DNA of 27,861 nucleotides from Paraktedonobacter sp039923935 (GTDB lineage Bacteria; Chloroflexota; Ktedonobacteria; Ktedonobacterales; Ktedonobacteraceae). The translations under genes and the position numbers were made by a program. Shown here in pieces: positions 15,843 to 23,107 of the stretch. Position 1 is the stretch's first letter; each line of letters begins with the position of its first letter. The notes beneath the pieces are model-generated. The model did no database searches and had not been told where the DNA came from. It saw only the letters and a program-made list of their open reading frames with translations. The stretch is from assembly GCA_039923935.1 (NCBI GenBank), contig JBDTBU010000374.1, forward strand, positions 1 to 27,861, given 5' to 3'.

Positions 15843-16448
15843 ATGATTCGTGTTTTGCTAGCGGAAGACCAGGCAATGGTGCGCGGCGCACTGGCAGCTT
15901 TGTTGACGCTGGAGGGTGATATTGAAATTGTCGCTGAAGTTGGCCGTGGCGATGAGGTGCTACCACAAGCGCTGGCGACTAAACCAGATGTGGCTCTGCT
16001 GGATATCGAGATGCCTGGCTGCGATGGTCTCACCGCTGCTGGTGTCCTACACACGCAAATGCCGTCCTGCCGCGTCATGATCCTGACGACGTTTGGGCGT
16101 CCCGGCTATCTGCGTCAGGCTATGCAGAACGGTGTCGTCGGCTTCCTGCTCAAGGATGCGCCTGCTACCCAGCTTGCCACGGCCATCCGCCGGGCCATCG
16201 CTGGCGAACGCATCATCGATCCCGGTCTCGCTATGGCTGCACTGAGTGAGGGCAACAATCCCCTCACCGAGCGCGAACGCGCAGTGCTGGCAGCCGCCAC
16301 GCGTGGTACGAGCATCGCCGAGATCGCGTCCTCGCTCTTCCTCTCCGAAGGGACTGTGCGCAACTATCTTTCGGTAGCCATCCAAAAGCTGGGTGCGCAT
16401 AATCGCATCGAAGCCGCGCATATCGCACAGGAAAAGGGCTGGCTCTAA
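15843..16448 (+). CDS. DesR/NarL-family response regulator
   Basis: This 201-residue regulator has an N-terminal receiver (acidic pair E8-D9, phospho-acceptor D54 in 'ALLDIEMPGCDG', switch Thr in 'MILTTFGRPGYL', K in 'FLLKDAP'). Its C-terminal LuxR-type helix-turn-helix reads 'LTERERAVLAAATRGTSIAE' and 'LFLSEGTVRNYLSVAIQKLG'. Phosphorylation should allow dimerisation and binding to inverted repeats. It follows the kinase by 17 bases and precedes the GNAT gene by 31, so the three genes probably form one transcript. Possible targets in the window are the palindromes at 13405 and 14467, which is untested. All key residues are present. Confidence 0.94.
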   Translation: MIRVLLAEDQAMVRGALAALLTLEGDIEIVAEVGRGDEVLPQALATKPDVALLDIEMPGCDGLTAAGVLHTQMPSCRVMILTTFGRPGYLRQAMQNGVVGFLLKDAPATQLATAIRRAIAGERIIDPGLAMAALSEGNNPLTERERAVLAAATRGTSIAEIASSLFLSEGTVRNYLSVAIQKLGAHNRIEAAHIAQEKGWL

Positions 16449-16479
16449 TTTTACGTCATTTTTAGAAAGGCAATAGAGA

Positions 16480-16995
16480 ATGAATGGTTTATATGTGCGC
16501 AGCGCGCATGAAGACGAACGAGATGCTATTCGAGATATGGCATTGGCCGCCTACGAGCAGTATGGGAGTATTATGCCCCCACCAGCATGGGAAGGATATC
16601 AGCAGAATATTCAGCAGACGCTCAAAGAGGTGGAACTGAATGAATGCATCGTTGCTGTGCAGGATACCACGATTGTGGGTAGTGTGTTGCTCTATCCTGC
16701 CAAGGAGAACACTGGTACTGGCGTTCTGGCTGGTGTAAGTTGGCCGGAGATTCGCCTGCTTGCCACGAAGCCAGAGGTACGCGGGCAGGGCATTGGGCGT
16801 GCTCTAATGGATGAATGCATCCAGCGCACGCGGGCAGCAGGCTTCACTCTGCTTGGATTGCATACAACGGATATGATGCAAATTGCCCAAAACATGTACA
16901 TCGGCATGGGCTTCGTCCATCATCCTGAACTTGACTTTCACCCAGGTCCAGATGTAGTTGTCAAAGGTTATCTGCTGCGTCTCGATACTGTATAA
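16480..16995 (+). CDS. GNAT family N-acetyltransferase
   Basis: The 171-residue protein is a complete single-domain GNAT. It has the N-terminal beta-alpha unit 'YVRSAHEDERDAIRDMALAA', the strand 'CIVAVQDTTIVGSVLLYP', motif A with the acetyl-CoA pyrophosphate loop 'VRGQGIGRALMDECI' (about residues 100-114), and motif B 'QNMYIGMGFVHHPEL'. It should move an acetyl group from acetyl-CoA to an amine of a small molecule or protein; the substrate cannot be told. It starts 31 bases after the response regulator, with a weak GAAAGG/AGAG ribosome site, so it is probably co-transcribed with the two-component pair. Confidence 0.9.
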   Translation: MNGLYVRSAHEDERDAIRDMALAAYEQYGSIMPPPAWEGYQQNIQQTLKEVELNECIVAVQDTTIVGSVLLYPAKENTGTGVLAGVSWPEIRLLATKPEVRGQGIGRALMDECIQRTRAAGFTLLGLHTTDMMQIAQNMYIGMGFVHHPELDFHPGPDVVVKGYLLRLDTV

Positions 16996-17121
16996 GTTAG
17001 AACGCTGGACTGGGTGCGTTTCATGGTTTTGCAGAGCGAAACCCACCCACCTTGGAACCGGAGGCTGCCTGTGTCATTCCCCGAATGCGGCTCGCTCATG
17101 GTTCTACACACAGGGAACGAG

Positions 17122-17166
17122 GGAGACAAGCTCCATAGAGTGCTCGCGATTATGGAGCTTGTCTCC
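17122..17166 (+). terminator. 16-bp perfect hairpin between the GNAT gene and the LuxR pseudogene
   Basis: GGAGACAAGCTCCATA (17122-17137) and TATGGAGCTTGTCTCC (17151-17166) are exact reverse complements around a 13-base loop. No U-run follows. A weaker 12-bp hairpin with one mismatch sits at 17011-17049 just past the GNAT stop. The rest of 16996-17256 shows no gene. Confidence 0.55.
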
Positions 17167-17256
17167 GGCTTAGGGGTAGGTGGGATTCTTGCTTCTTCTC
17201 CAAACACAACCTATACTAGTTGTGTAACAAAAATAGGTACTGAGAAAGGCAAGGGT

Positions 17257-17683
17257 ATGCCGAAAGCGGCAATGTATACGCTGGCTTGGTCTGCAGAACG
17301 TCAGGCATATACTCTGTATAATCATCATACAGAACTGGATCTTGTGCTTGGTCTGGATGCGCCAACATGGTGTGAGTGGCTGGAGCAGGTGGCTTCGTTT
17401 GCTTTTCGTGGTCAGAAAGGCACATATACTGCACGCAAAGAGCAGATTAAGCAGGGTGACGCTTGAAGATCGTGCTGAACAATCCCTGATTGAGCCACTG
17501 AGCGAGCGTGAACTGGAAGTGCTCCAACATATCAGCGCGGGACGCTCGAATCGGGAAATTGCCGGACAACTGGTCATAGCGTTGAGCACGGTCAAATCGC
17601 ATGTCGGGACCATCTATGCCAAACTGGGAGTGCAAAGCCGCACTCAGGCGTTGGTCCAGGCTCGCAAGCTCAAGCTGCTGTAG
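17257..17683 (+). pseudogene. Internally deleted MalT-like LuxR-family regulator
   Basis: From the ATG at 17257 the first frame reads 'MPKAAMYTLAWSAERQAYTL', then 'WLEQVASFAFRGQKGTYTAR' and KEQIKQGDA, stopping at TGA 17464. I recognise this as the characteristic N-terminal segment of the large (about 900-1,000 residue) MalT/LuxR regulators common in Ktedonobacteria. In the +1-shifted frame, from about 17459 to 17683, the C-terminal LuxR helix-turn-helix follows directly: 'LIEPLSERELEVLQHISAGR', 'SNREIAGQLVIALSTVKSHV', 'GTIYAKLGVQSRTQALVQAR'. The AAA+ ATPase and TPR regions that belong between them are missing. The join near 17460 also shifts the frame, so one deletion of roughly 2 kb explains it. 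No full-length product can be made. A free DNA-binding peptide from an internal start (for example the ATG at 17342) is conceivable but unsupported. Confidence 0.8.
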
Positions 17684-17704
17684 GTTCTATCCCTGCTTCT
17701 ATCA

Positions 17705-17725
17705 ATTGTGGGCCCGGCCCACAAT
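17705..17725 (+). repeat. 21-bp palindrome after the LuxR pseudogene
   Basis: ATTGTGGGCC, C, GGCCCACAAT is a perfect dyad, 22 bases past the pseudogene stop. As RNA it would fold into a short GC-rich hairpin and may be the old terminator of the LuxR gene. CCTCCCTTC follows, so the U-run is poor. Confidence 0.5.
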
Positions 17726-17801
17726 CCTCCCTTCATTCATCCTTTAGATGGAAGATTTCCGCTTGAGATACAGCTATACTGAGAGCCAACGCTGCTCTTA
17801 T

Positions 17802-17819
17802 GGTATATGACGATATACC
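17802..17819 (+). promoter_or_regulatory. Operator-like inverted repeat upstream of the 55-aa gene
   Basis: GGTATAT, GACG, ATATACC is a perfect 7-4-7 dyad, 38 bases before the ATG at 17858. It is in a good position for a dimeric transcription factor site. No clear -35/-10 pair was found around it. Confidence 0.45.
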
Positions 17820-17857
17820 TGTCCAGCGTTTGTAGATCACCACAAAGGAGAACGTTT

Positions 17858-18025
17858 ATGGAACAACGTATTTATCATGGGGAGCACATTACTCCCGATG
17901 ATCTAGCACAATTTTTGATGCAGAACTATTCTCAACTGGGCAGACGCTGGGTGGTTCAGAAATTTGGCGAAGGCAATTCAGTGCTGGTACAGATTGGGCG
18001 TGAACATAGAGGATATAAACCATAA
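17858..18025 (+). CDS. Small hypothetical protein (55 aa)
   Basis: AAAGGAG seven bases before the ATG at 17858 is one of the best ribosome sites in the window, which argues that this short frame is translated. The product begins MEQRIYHGEHITPDDLAQFL and contains 'NYSQLGRRWVVQKFGEGNSV' and 'VQIGREHRGYKP'. It looks like a small soluble alpha/beta protein without signal peptide, Cys pair or membrane segment. I do not recognise the family. It ends 45 bases before the start of the membrane metallopeptidase-like gene, so the two are probably co-transcribed and might be regulator and target. That is only suggested by position. Confidence 0.65.
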   Translation: MEQRIYHGEHITPDDLAQFLMQNYSQLGRRWVVQKFGEGNSVLVQIGREHRGYKP

Positions 18026-18070
18026 ATCTAAATGGCTGATGGCCGAAAAATAAGAGAAAGAGTTGAACAT

Positions 18071-18931
18071 ATGACGACCTCTCACCCTGAAAAACAGAGC
18101 AGCAGCATAGCGGAAGAACAGCACCCCACTACAACAATGCGTATCGACCTTCTGACAGTAGCCGCCATCGCGATTGTGGCTTATCTGTTGAGTACAATCA
18201 TACACGAGGCATTAGGACATGGCCTGGCTTCTTTACTGGTTGGTTTGCATCCAACACGCGTCACCTCAGTTGATCTCGAAGTGAGTTTTACTGGCGTACC
18301 CATCTGGCAAGTGCGTTTTGTAGCAGCAGCCGGGTGCGCCGCTAATATCATCGCAGCACTGATTGTGCTTGCCCTAGAGCGATTCACGCACAAAGCGTCC
18401 CCTGCCACACGCTACTTTCTCTGGCTACTTGCTACAGTGAACCTGCTCATTCCGGGCGGTTATCTTATGGTACTGTCCTTCGCAGGGTTTGGCGACTGGC
18501 ACGATTTTGTTCAGGGCATCTCACAGCCTTTTTACTGGCAAATAGGCTTTACCCTCCTTGGTGTCATCATCTCACTGTTAGGTCTCTACATTGGCGTACG
18601 CACGCTGAATCCTTTTCTTGGCATCGACAAGGATCAGCGGTTGAGGCGTGCTCGGCAACTGATCCTCATTTCTTATCTCGCAGGTAGCATAATCGATACC
18701 TTGGCTGCTGTGCTCAATCCCACCGACCCGATGCTCATCCTGATATCTGCCGCAGCTGCTTCTTTCGGCGGAACTGCCTTTCTCCTATTCATCTGGAGAT
18801 TAGTGGTCAATGCGCGAGCAAGCACAGCGGAAGTGCCGCTGACGCCAACTCGCAACTGGGTGTGGATCGGCTTGGGTTGTGCGGCGTTGCTGGTCTACTT
18901 TGTAGCACTTGGACCAGGCTTGCCCCGCTAA
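18071..18931 (+). CDS. Integral membrane protein with HEXXH zinc-metallopeptidase motif (M50-like)
   Basis: The start at 18071 (MTTSHPEKQS) has GAGAAAGAG upstream; an extension to 18032 lacks a ribosome site. The 286-residue protein has a hydrophilic N-terminus and six or seven membrane segments. The first segment carries 'STIIHEALGHGLASLLVG', whose HEALGH (residues 45-50) fits the HEXXH zinc site of M50/S2P-type intramembrane proteases. A second ligand block of the classic 'NxxPxxPLDGG' form is not visible; a possible equivalent is the 'VNLLIPGGYLMVLSFAGFGD' region with Asp in 'GFGDWHDF'. It may therefore be a divergent intramembrane protease or a non-proteolytic relative. The substrate is unknown. 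It is convergent with the ETF operon, and a strong shared terminator lies between. Confidence 0.75.
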   Translation: MTTSHPEKQSSSIAEEQHPTTTMRIDLLTVAAIAIVAYLLSTIIHEALGHGLASLLVGLHPTRVTSVDLEVSFTGVPIWQVRFVAAAGCAANIIAALIVLALERFTHKASPATRYFLWLLATVNLLIPGGYLMVLSFAGFGDWHDFVQGISQPFYWQIGFTLLGVIISLLGLYIGVRTLNPFLGIDKDQRLRRARQLILISYLAGSIIDTLAAVLNPTDPMLILISAAAASFGGTAFLLFIWRLVVNARASTAEVPLTPTRNWVWIGLGCAALLVYFVALGPGLPR

Positions 18932-18948
18932 GATCCATGTATGTTACA

Positions 18949-18991
18949 AGAGAGACGAGCCTGACAGTAATTGTCAGACTCGTCTCTCTTT
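18949..18991. terminator. Bidirectional terminator between the metallopeptidase-like gene and the ETF operon
   Basis: AGAGAGACGAGCCTGACA (18949-18966) pairs with TGTCAGACTCGTCTCTCT (18972-18989) with one wobble and loop GTAAT, followed by TT-TG on the + strand. It lies between two convergent stops (18931 and 19005), so it can serve both. Confidence 0.75.
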
Positions 18992-19004
18992 GTACGAGAA
19001 CTGT

Positions 19005-21140
19005 TTAGAACGCGGGACTTGTCACGCCCGGATCTGGCGTGCCAACCTCCAACGCCTTCGCGACAATTTCGGCGATATCCTCGATCTGCATCTTGTCCTC
19101 GGCCTCAAGACCCTTGATGCCGTCGTCGAACATGGTGATACAGAACGGGCAGGCCGCCGCTAACACCTCGGCCCCGGTGTCCAGCGCCTCTTGCATACGC
19201 GTTTGGTTGACGCGTTTGCCGATCTTCTCCTCCATCCAGGCGCGACCACCACCGCCGCCACAACAGAAGCTCTTGTTGCGATTGCGCTGCATCTCCGTGA
19301 CGCCAGTGCTGTTCAGAACAGTCAGCACGCGGCGCGGCTCGTCGTAGACATCGTTGTAACGCCCGATGTAGCAGGGATCGTGATAGGTCAGTTTGCGCTG
19401 ATCGAAGTCCTCCGGCAGCGAGATTTTCTCGTCGGCCAGCAGCTTGTCGATGAAGACCGTGTGGTGCACGACCTCGTAGTCGCCGCCAAGCTGCGGGTAC
19501 TCGTTGCCGATGGTGTTGAAGCAGTGCGGGCAGGCCGTGATGATCGTGCGATGTTTGATCGCCGTCCCATTCGTGTGCCCGTTATGCGTCTCTTTGCCTC
19601 GGTTGAAGCCATAGCCGTCCAGCGTCTCGATATTTTGCTGCGCCTGCATCTGCCACAGATACTCGTTGCCGATGCGGCGTGCGGGATCGCCTGTGCAGGA
19701 CTCTTCTGGTCCCAAGATGGCGAAGTTGACGTTGGCCTTCTTGAGAATCTTCGCCACAGAGGTCGCGACTTTTTTGTTGCGCTGGTCAAACGAACCCATG
19801 CAGCCAACCCAGTAGAGCACGTCGGCGTCAGGATTCTCACTCATTAGCGGTACATCTAGGCCAGCGGCCCACTCGGCGCGTGTGTCGTTACTGATCTCCC
19901 AAGGGTTGCCGTTGCGCTCGATATTGTTGAAGAGCGAGGTGACTTCTGTTGGGAACTCGCTCTTTTCCATCACCAAGTGACGGCGCATATCGATAATTTT
20001 TGGCACATGCTCGATAGAGACCGGGCAGATTTCCATGCACGCACTACACGTTGTGCAGGACCAGAGTGCCTCGACGGAGATAGCTCCACCTACTAGTGCT
20101 TCCGGTTCTGCACCCTTGCGCACCATTTCACCTGCACGTGTACCCAGTGGGGCCATTTTGACCCAAAGGCTATCTTTGCCCAGGATCTCCGCGCTATTTG
20201 CGAAGACTGCCTCTTTGACGCCCAGGATAATCTCCTTGGGCAGCAGTGGCTTGCCGGTAGCAGTTGCCGGGCAGACCGTGTTACAGCGTCCACACTCAGT
20301 GCAGGCGTAGCCGTCCAGCAGTTGTTTCCAAGTGAACTGTTCCGCTTTGGAGACGCCATAATCTTCGCGTTCCTCGATATTCTCTATCAAGGGTAACGCG
20401 CCAAGTGGCTTGTAGTTGCGGAAGAAGACGTTGAACGGCGTGGCTAGCAGATGCAGGTGCTTGGAGCGTGGCAGGTAGACCAGGAAGAAGAGCACCACGC
20501 TGATATGCAGCCACCAGGAAATGCGGAAGAGCACCACGTTGGCTGTCTCGCCGAGACCGCTCGCCCACGGACCCATCCATTGACCAAACAGCGACCATTC
20601 GGCTCCGTTGGTGGCTGCGAAGGCAAAGGTCTCGACCATAGCCAGCGTGACTAACACGGCTAGGATCAAGAGCAGGATGATGAAGCCGTCCCAAGAACCA
20701 TGACGGAAGCTAGTAAGCTGTTTAGGGTGGAAGAACGCACGTCGGATGGCGAAAAAGAGCAGAGCGAATGCTACAAAGATCACGAATATGTCGAGTGTTG
20801 CTACAAAGCCAGGATTTCCGCCGATAAAGGGAATCGAAAAACCAAAGGCTCGTATCATTAGGTCGAATAGTCCAACCTGAATGATGATAAAGCCCCAAAA
20901 GGTGAAAAAGTGTGCAATACCAGGAAGTGGATCACGTAGGACACCACTCTGGCCTAGCACAACCTTGAAGAATTCGCCAATGCGGTCATCCAGGCGGTCA
21001 GTGCGGTTCTCAGGGCGCCCTTTTGCGAGCAGCATCACCAGTTCGCCTGCGCGTACGGTAAAGAGACCGATGCCCGCAACGAACAGGAGCACAAAGAGTA
21101 CCGTCCCGATCCAGTTCCCGGTTGGTGAAAGGGGAGTCAT
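19005..21140 (-). CDS. Membrane [4Fe-4S] ETF:menaquinone oxidoreductase (EMO type, heterodisulfide-reductase-like)
   Basis: AGAGGAGG nine bases before the ATG gives a strong start. The 711-residue protein has an N-terminal NarI/HdrE-like membrane part with five or six helices (about residues 11-225) and histidines suited to haem b (H77, H212, H228/H230). Next come two ferredoxin-type clusters (C280/283/286/290 in 'CTECGRCNTVCP' and C362/365/368/372 in 'CTTCSACMEICP'). Two CCG domains follow (C447, C482, C537, C540; and C590, C626-C627, C664, C667). This matches the bacterial ETF:(mena)quinone oxidoreductases that replace ETF-QO in many anaerobes and Chloroflexota. It should take electrons from reduced ETF in the cytoplasm and pass them through Fe-S clusters and haem to menaquinone. 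It is the last gene of etfB-etfA-EMO. All cluster ligands are present. Confidence 0.9.
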   Translation of the reverse strand: MTPLSPTGNWIGTVLFVLLFVAGIGLFTVRAGELVMLLAKGRPENRTDRLDDRIGEFFKVVLGQSGVLRDPLPGIAHFFTFWGFIIIQVGLFDLMIRAFGFSIPFIGGNPGFVATLDIFVIFVAFALLFFAIRRAFFHPKQLTSFRHGSWDGFIILLLILAVLVTLAMVETFAFAATNGAEWSLFGQWMGPWASGLGETANVVLFRISWWLHISVVLFFLVYLPRSKHLHLLATPFNVFFRNYKPLGALPLIENIEEREDYGVSKAEQFTWKQLLDGYACTECGRCNTVCPATATGKPLLPKEIILGVKEAVFANSAEILGKDSLWVKMAPLGTRAGEMVRKGAEPEALVGGAISVEALWSCTTCSACMEICPVSIEHVPKIIDMRRHLVMEKSEFPTEVTSLFNNIERNGNPWEISNDTRAEWAAGLDVPLMSENPDADVLYWVGCMGSFDQRNKKVATSVAKILKKANVNFAILGPEESCTGDPARRIGNEYLWQMQAQQNIETLDGYGFNRGKETHNGHTNGTAIKHRTIITACPHCFNTIGNEYPQLGGDYEVVHHTVFIDKLLADEKISLPEDFDQRKLTYHDPCYIGRYNDVYDEPRRVLTVLNSTGVTEMQRNRNKSFCCGGGGGRAWMEEKIGKRVNQTRMQEALDTGAEVLAAACPFCITMFDDGIKGLEAEDKMQIEDIAEIVAKALEVGTPDPGVTSPAF

Positions 21141-21160
21141 AAGATAAAACCTCCTCTAGT

Positions 21161-21198
21161 CACCTCTGTATAGCTGGAATGCAGTCAGTACAGAGGTG
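21161..21198 (-). repeat. Intercistronic hairpin between etfA and the EMO gene
   Basis: CACCTCTGTA (21161-21170) and TACAGAGGTG (21189-21198) are exact reverse complements with an 18-base loop. The stem ends just before the EMO ribosome site AGAGGAGG. It could tune the etfA:EMO ratio by mRNA processing or stability. No U-run follows, so it is not a normal terminator. Confidence 0.6.
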
Positions 21199-21220
21199 TG
21201 TTGAATAAATCCGGGAGTAC

Positions 21221-22189
21221 TTACTGCGCTTTGCGCCTCTTCACTTCTGCGGTCAACTGCGGCAAAATGGTCAGGGCATCGCCTACCACACCGAAGTCAG
21301 CCGAAGAGAAGATGGGCGCGTGTTCGTCCTTGTTGATGGCTACAATATACTTGGAGCCTTTCATACCTGCCAGATGCTGAATTGCGCCGCTAATACCGCA
21401 GGCGACGTAGAGCGTCGGCTTGACCGTCTTGCCGGTCTGGCCGATCTGGTAGCTATAGGGCAACCAGCCAGCGTCCACGATGGCGCGAGTCGCGCCGGGT
21501 GCGCCTCCCAAGGCAGTTGCCAGCTCTTCAACCAGTCTATAGTTTTCCGGTTTGACTAGGCCGCGTCCGCCACTAACGATCACGCGAGCATCTTCCAGGG
21601 CTGGACCGGTGCTCTCTTCTTCGATGCGCTCCAGAACCTTGATGCACTGTGAGGCGCTGTTGAGCGCAATGTTGAGCGTCTCGATCTGGGCAGTGTTGCC
21701 CGTGACCTTCTCAATGCTAAAGGCCTTGGGACGAGCCAGTACCACGCCCGTGCCGCCATGTGGATGGGTCGCCGTGACGACAGTTTCGCCGCCCCAGGGC
21801 ACCGTGACTTGCAGTTCATCGTCTACGTATTGCAGATCGGTGGCATCGGTAATCAGGCCCAGGTTGTGGCGCACATTCAGACGAGCTGCGATATCGCGGG
21901 CATCGTATGTGGTTGGGAAGAGCAGCAGGTCAGGCTTGTGCGTTTTGATCAACTCGCTGATTGTATCCGTTGCGGGCAGGGTCAAATACGTGTCATAGGC
22001 CGGGTCTACGTGGATATAGACCTTAGCCGCGCCGTATTCGCTCAGCATGGGGGCCACTTGAGCAGCCTGTGCGCCGAAAATAATTGCCTCAGCGCGACCC
22101 AGTTTTGCTGCTTTGCTCAACACCTCCAGAGAGGAGCGGGCTGGCTGGCCGTTTTCGATCTCGATCAGCGTCCAGATAGTCTTTGCCAT
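21221..22189 (-). CDS. etfA: Electron transfer flavoprotein subunit alpha
   Basis: AGGAGGAG before the ATG supports the start. The 322-residue length is normal. The N-terminal ETF domain starts 'MAKTIWTLIEIENGQPARSS'. The C-terminal FAD-binding domain has 'VSGGRGLVKPENYRLVEELA', then 'GATRAIVDAGWLPYSYQIGQ' with 'TGKTVKPTLYVACGISGA', and the ETF-alpha signature 'AIQHLAGMKGSKYIVAINKD', followed by 'FSSADFGVVGDALTILPQL'. With EtfB it forms the soluble heterodimer that takes electrons from acyl-CoA dehydrogenases and gives them to the membrane oxidoreductase encoded 80 bases downstream. It starts 21 bases after etfB stops. Nothing is missing or odd. Confidence 0.96.
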   Translation of the reverse strand: MAKTIWTLIEIENGQPARSSLEVLSKAAKLGRAEAIIFGAQAAQVAPMLSEYGAAKVYIHVDPAYDTYLTLPATDTISELIKTHKPDLLLFPTTYDARDIAARLNVRHNLGLITDATDLQYVDDELQVTVPWGGETVVTATHPHGGTGVVLARPKAFSIEKVTGNTAQIETLNIALNSASQCIKVLERIEEESTGPALEDARVIVSGGRGLVKPENYRLVEELATALGGAPGATRAIVDAGWLPYSYQIGQTGKTVKPTLYVACGISGAIQHLAGMKGSKYIVAINKDEHAPIFSSADFGVVGDALTILPQLTAEVKRRKAQ

Positions 22190-22210
22190 GTTTTGTCTCC
22201 TCCTGGAAAA

Positions 22211-22996
22211 CTAGAGTAATGCGTAACGCTGTAAGAAATCAGCTATCTTCGTGGCGGCGTCGCCGTCATCTTTGATGATCTGACCAGCCGCGCGCGCCTC
22301 GGCCTTGCCAATCACTAGTACTCGTTCGCGTGCGCCAGCCTCGCCGACCAGTGAAGCATCGAGACCCAGATCTGCTAGGTTCATTTGGATAAAGGGCTTT
22401 TTCTTTGCGCCCATGATGCCCTTCATGGTTGGGTAAATCGCCTCAAACGAGCCACTGGCGATAGTTACCACGGCGGGCAGGGTGGTTTCAACAACCTGAT
22501 AGCCAGCTCCGGTGACGCGGTGAATCGTGACTTTGTTACCCTCAACCTTGATCTCGCGAGTGAAGGTCAGTTGTGGAATGCCTAAGAATTCGGCGATGCC
22601 GCCAGGCACCATGCCGGTATAGCCATCGGTGCTCTCGGTTGAGCAGAAGATCAGTTCCGCGCCCTCTTTTTTGAGGACAGCAGCGAGCACGCGTGCCGTA
22701 CCGATAGTATCAGAGCCGCCCAGCGCGGGATCAGTCACCAGAATGGCGCGGTCCACGCCCATTGCCAGGGCACGCCGCATCGCCTCTTGAGAGCTAGCTG
22801 GACCCATGCAGACCGCCGTCAATTCGCTATTGCCCACGGTATCGCGCACTTTGAGCGCGGCAGAAATCGTGGTTTCGTCTCCTGGGTCAAGCACGAGCGA
22901 GACACCGCTGCGCACGAGTCGTTTGGTTGTTGGGTCGAGCTTGCTAACCACCGTGTTAGGGTCGGGAATCTGTTTGACACAGACATACATCTTCAT
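22211..22996 (-). CDS. etfB: Electron transfer flavoprotein subunit beta
   Basis: First gene of the ETF operon, 261 residues, normal length. The opening 'MKMYVCVKQIPDPNTVV' and 'LVRSGVSLVLDPGDETTISA' is typical, as is the adenine-nucleotide loop region 'ALAMGVDRAILVTDPALGGSD' (first 20 residues of it are the conserved part). 'STESTDGYTGMVPGGIAEFL' is the ETF-beta signature area, and the C-terminal arm 'FIQMNLADLGLD' wraps onto EtfA. The protein binds AMP or, in bifurcating ETFs, a second FAD. I cannot decide which from sequence alone. The EMO partner and the absence of a Bcd or Fix pair nearby favour the non-bifurcating, respiratory type. A good promoter lies about 72 bases upstream, and the ribosome site is GAGG. 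Confidence 0.95.
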   Translation of the reverse strand: MKMYVCVKQIPDPNTVVSKLDPTTKRLVRSGVSLVLDPGDETTISAALKVRDTVGNSELTAVCMGPASSQEAMRRALAMGVDRAILVTDPALGGSDTIGTARVLAAVLKKEGAELIFCSTESTDGYTGMVPGGIAEFLGIPQLTFTREIKVEGNKVTIHRVTGAGYQVVETTLPAVVTIASGSFEAIYPTMKGIMGAKKKPFIQMNLADLGLDASLVGEAGARERVLVIGKAEARAAGQIIKDDGDAATKIADFLQRYALL

Positions 22997-23068
22997 CGTT
23001 TTATTGCCTCATCTTTGTATATGCAAAACGCCAGAGTAGAGCTTGCCTACTGAGTTTAGGGCAATCTT

Positions 23069-23098
23069 ATTGTACCTGTCACGGAAAGCGAGTGTCAA
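23069..23098 (-). promoter_or_regulatory. Sigma-70-type promoter of the etfB-etfA-EMO operon
   Basis: On the minus strand TTGACA (23093-23098), an 18-bp spacer and TACAAT (23069-23074). A perfect -35 and a near-consensus -10 make this the best promoter in the window. It lies in the 111-bp gap after the lipoate ligase gene, giving a leader of about 65 bases before etfB. Confidence 0.75.
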
Positions 23099-23107
23099 CG
23101 TTGCTGG

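Noticed and set aside
17014..17256. N-terminal extension of the LuxR remnant upstream of 17257
   Set aside because: The extension runs through a perfect hairpin and is not like the family; MPKAAMYTL at 17257 is the recognisable start and has its own GAGAAAGG upstream.
19191..19847. 218-codon + strand frame opposite the EMO gene
   Set aside because: Antisense to the cluster-bearing part of the oxidoreductase; no recognisable domain or ribosome site.
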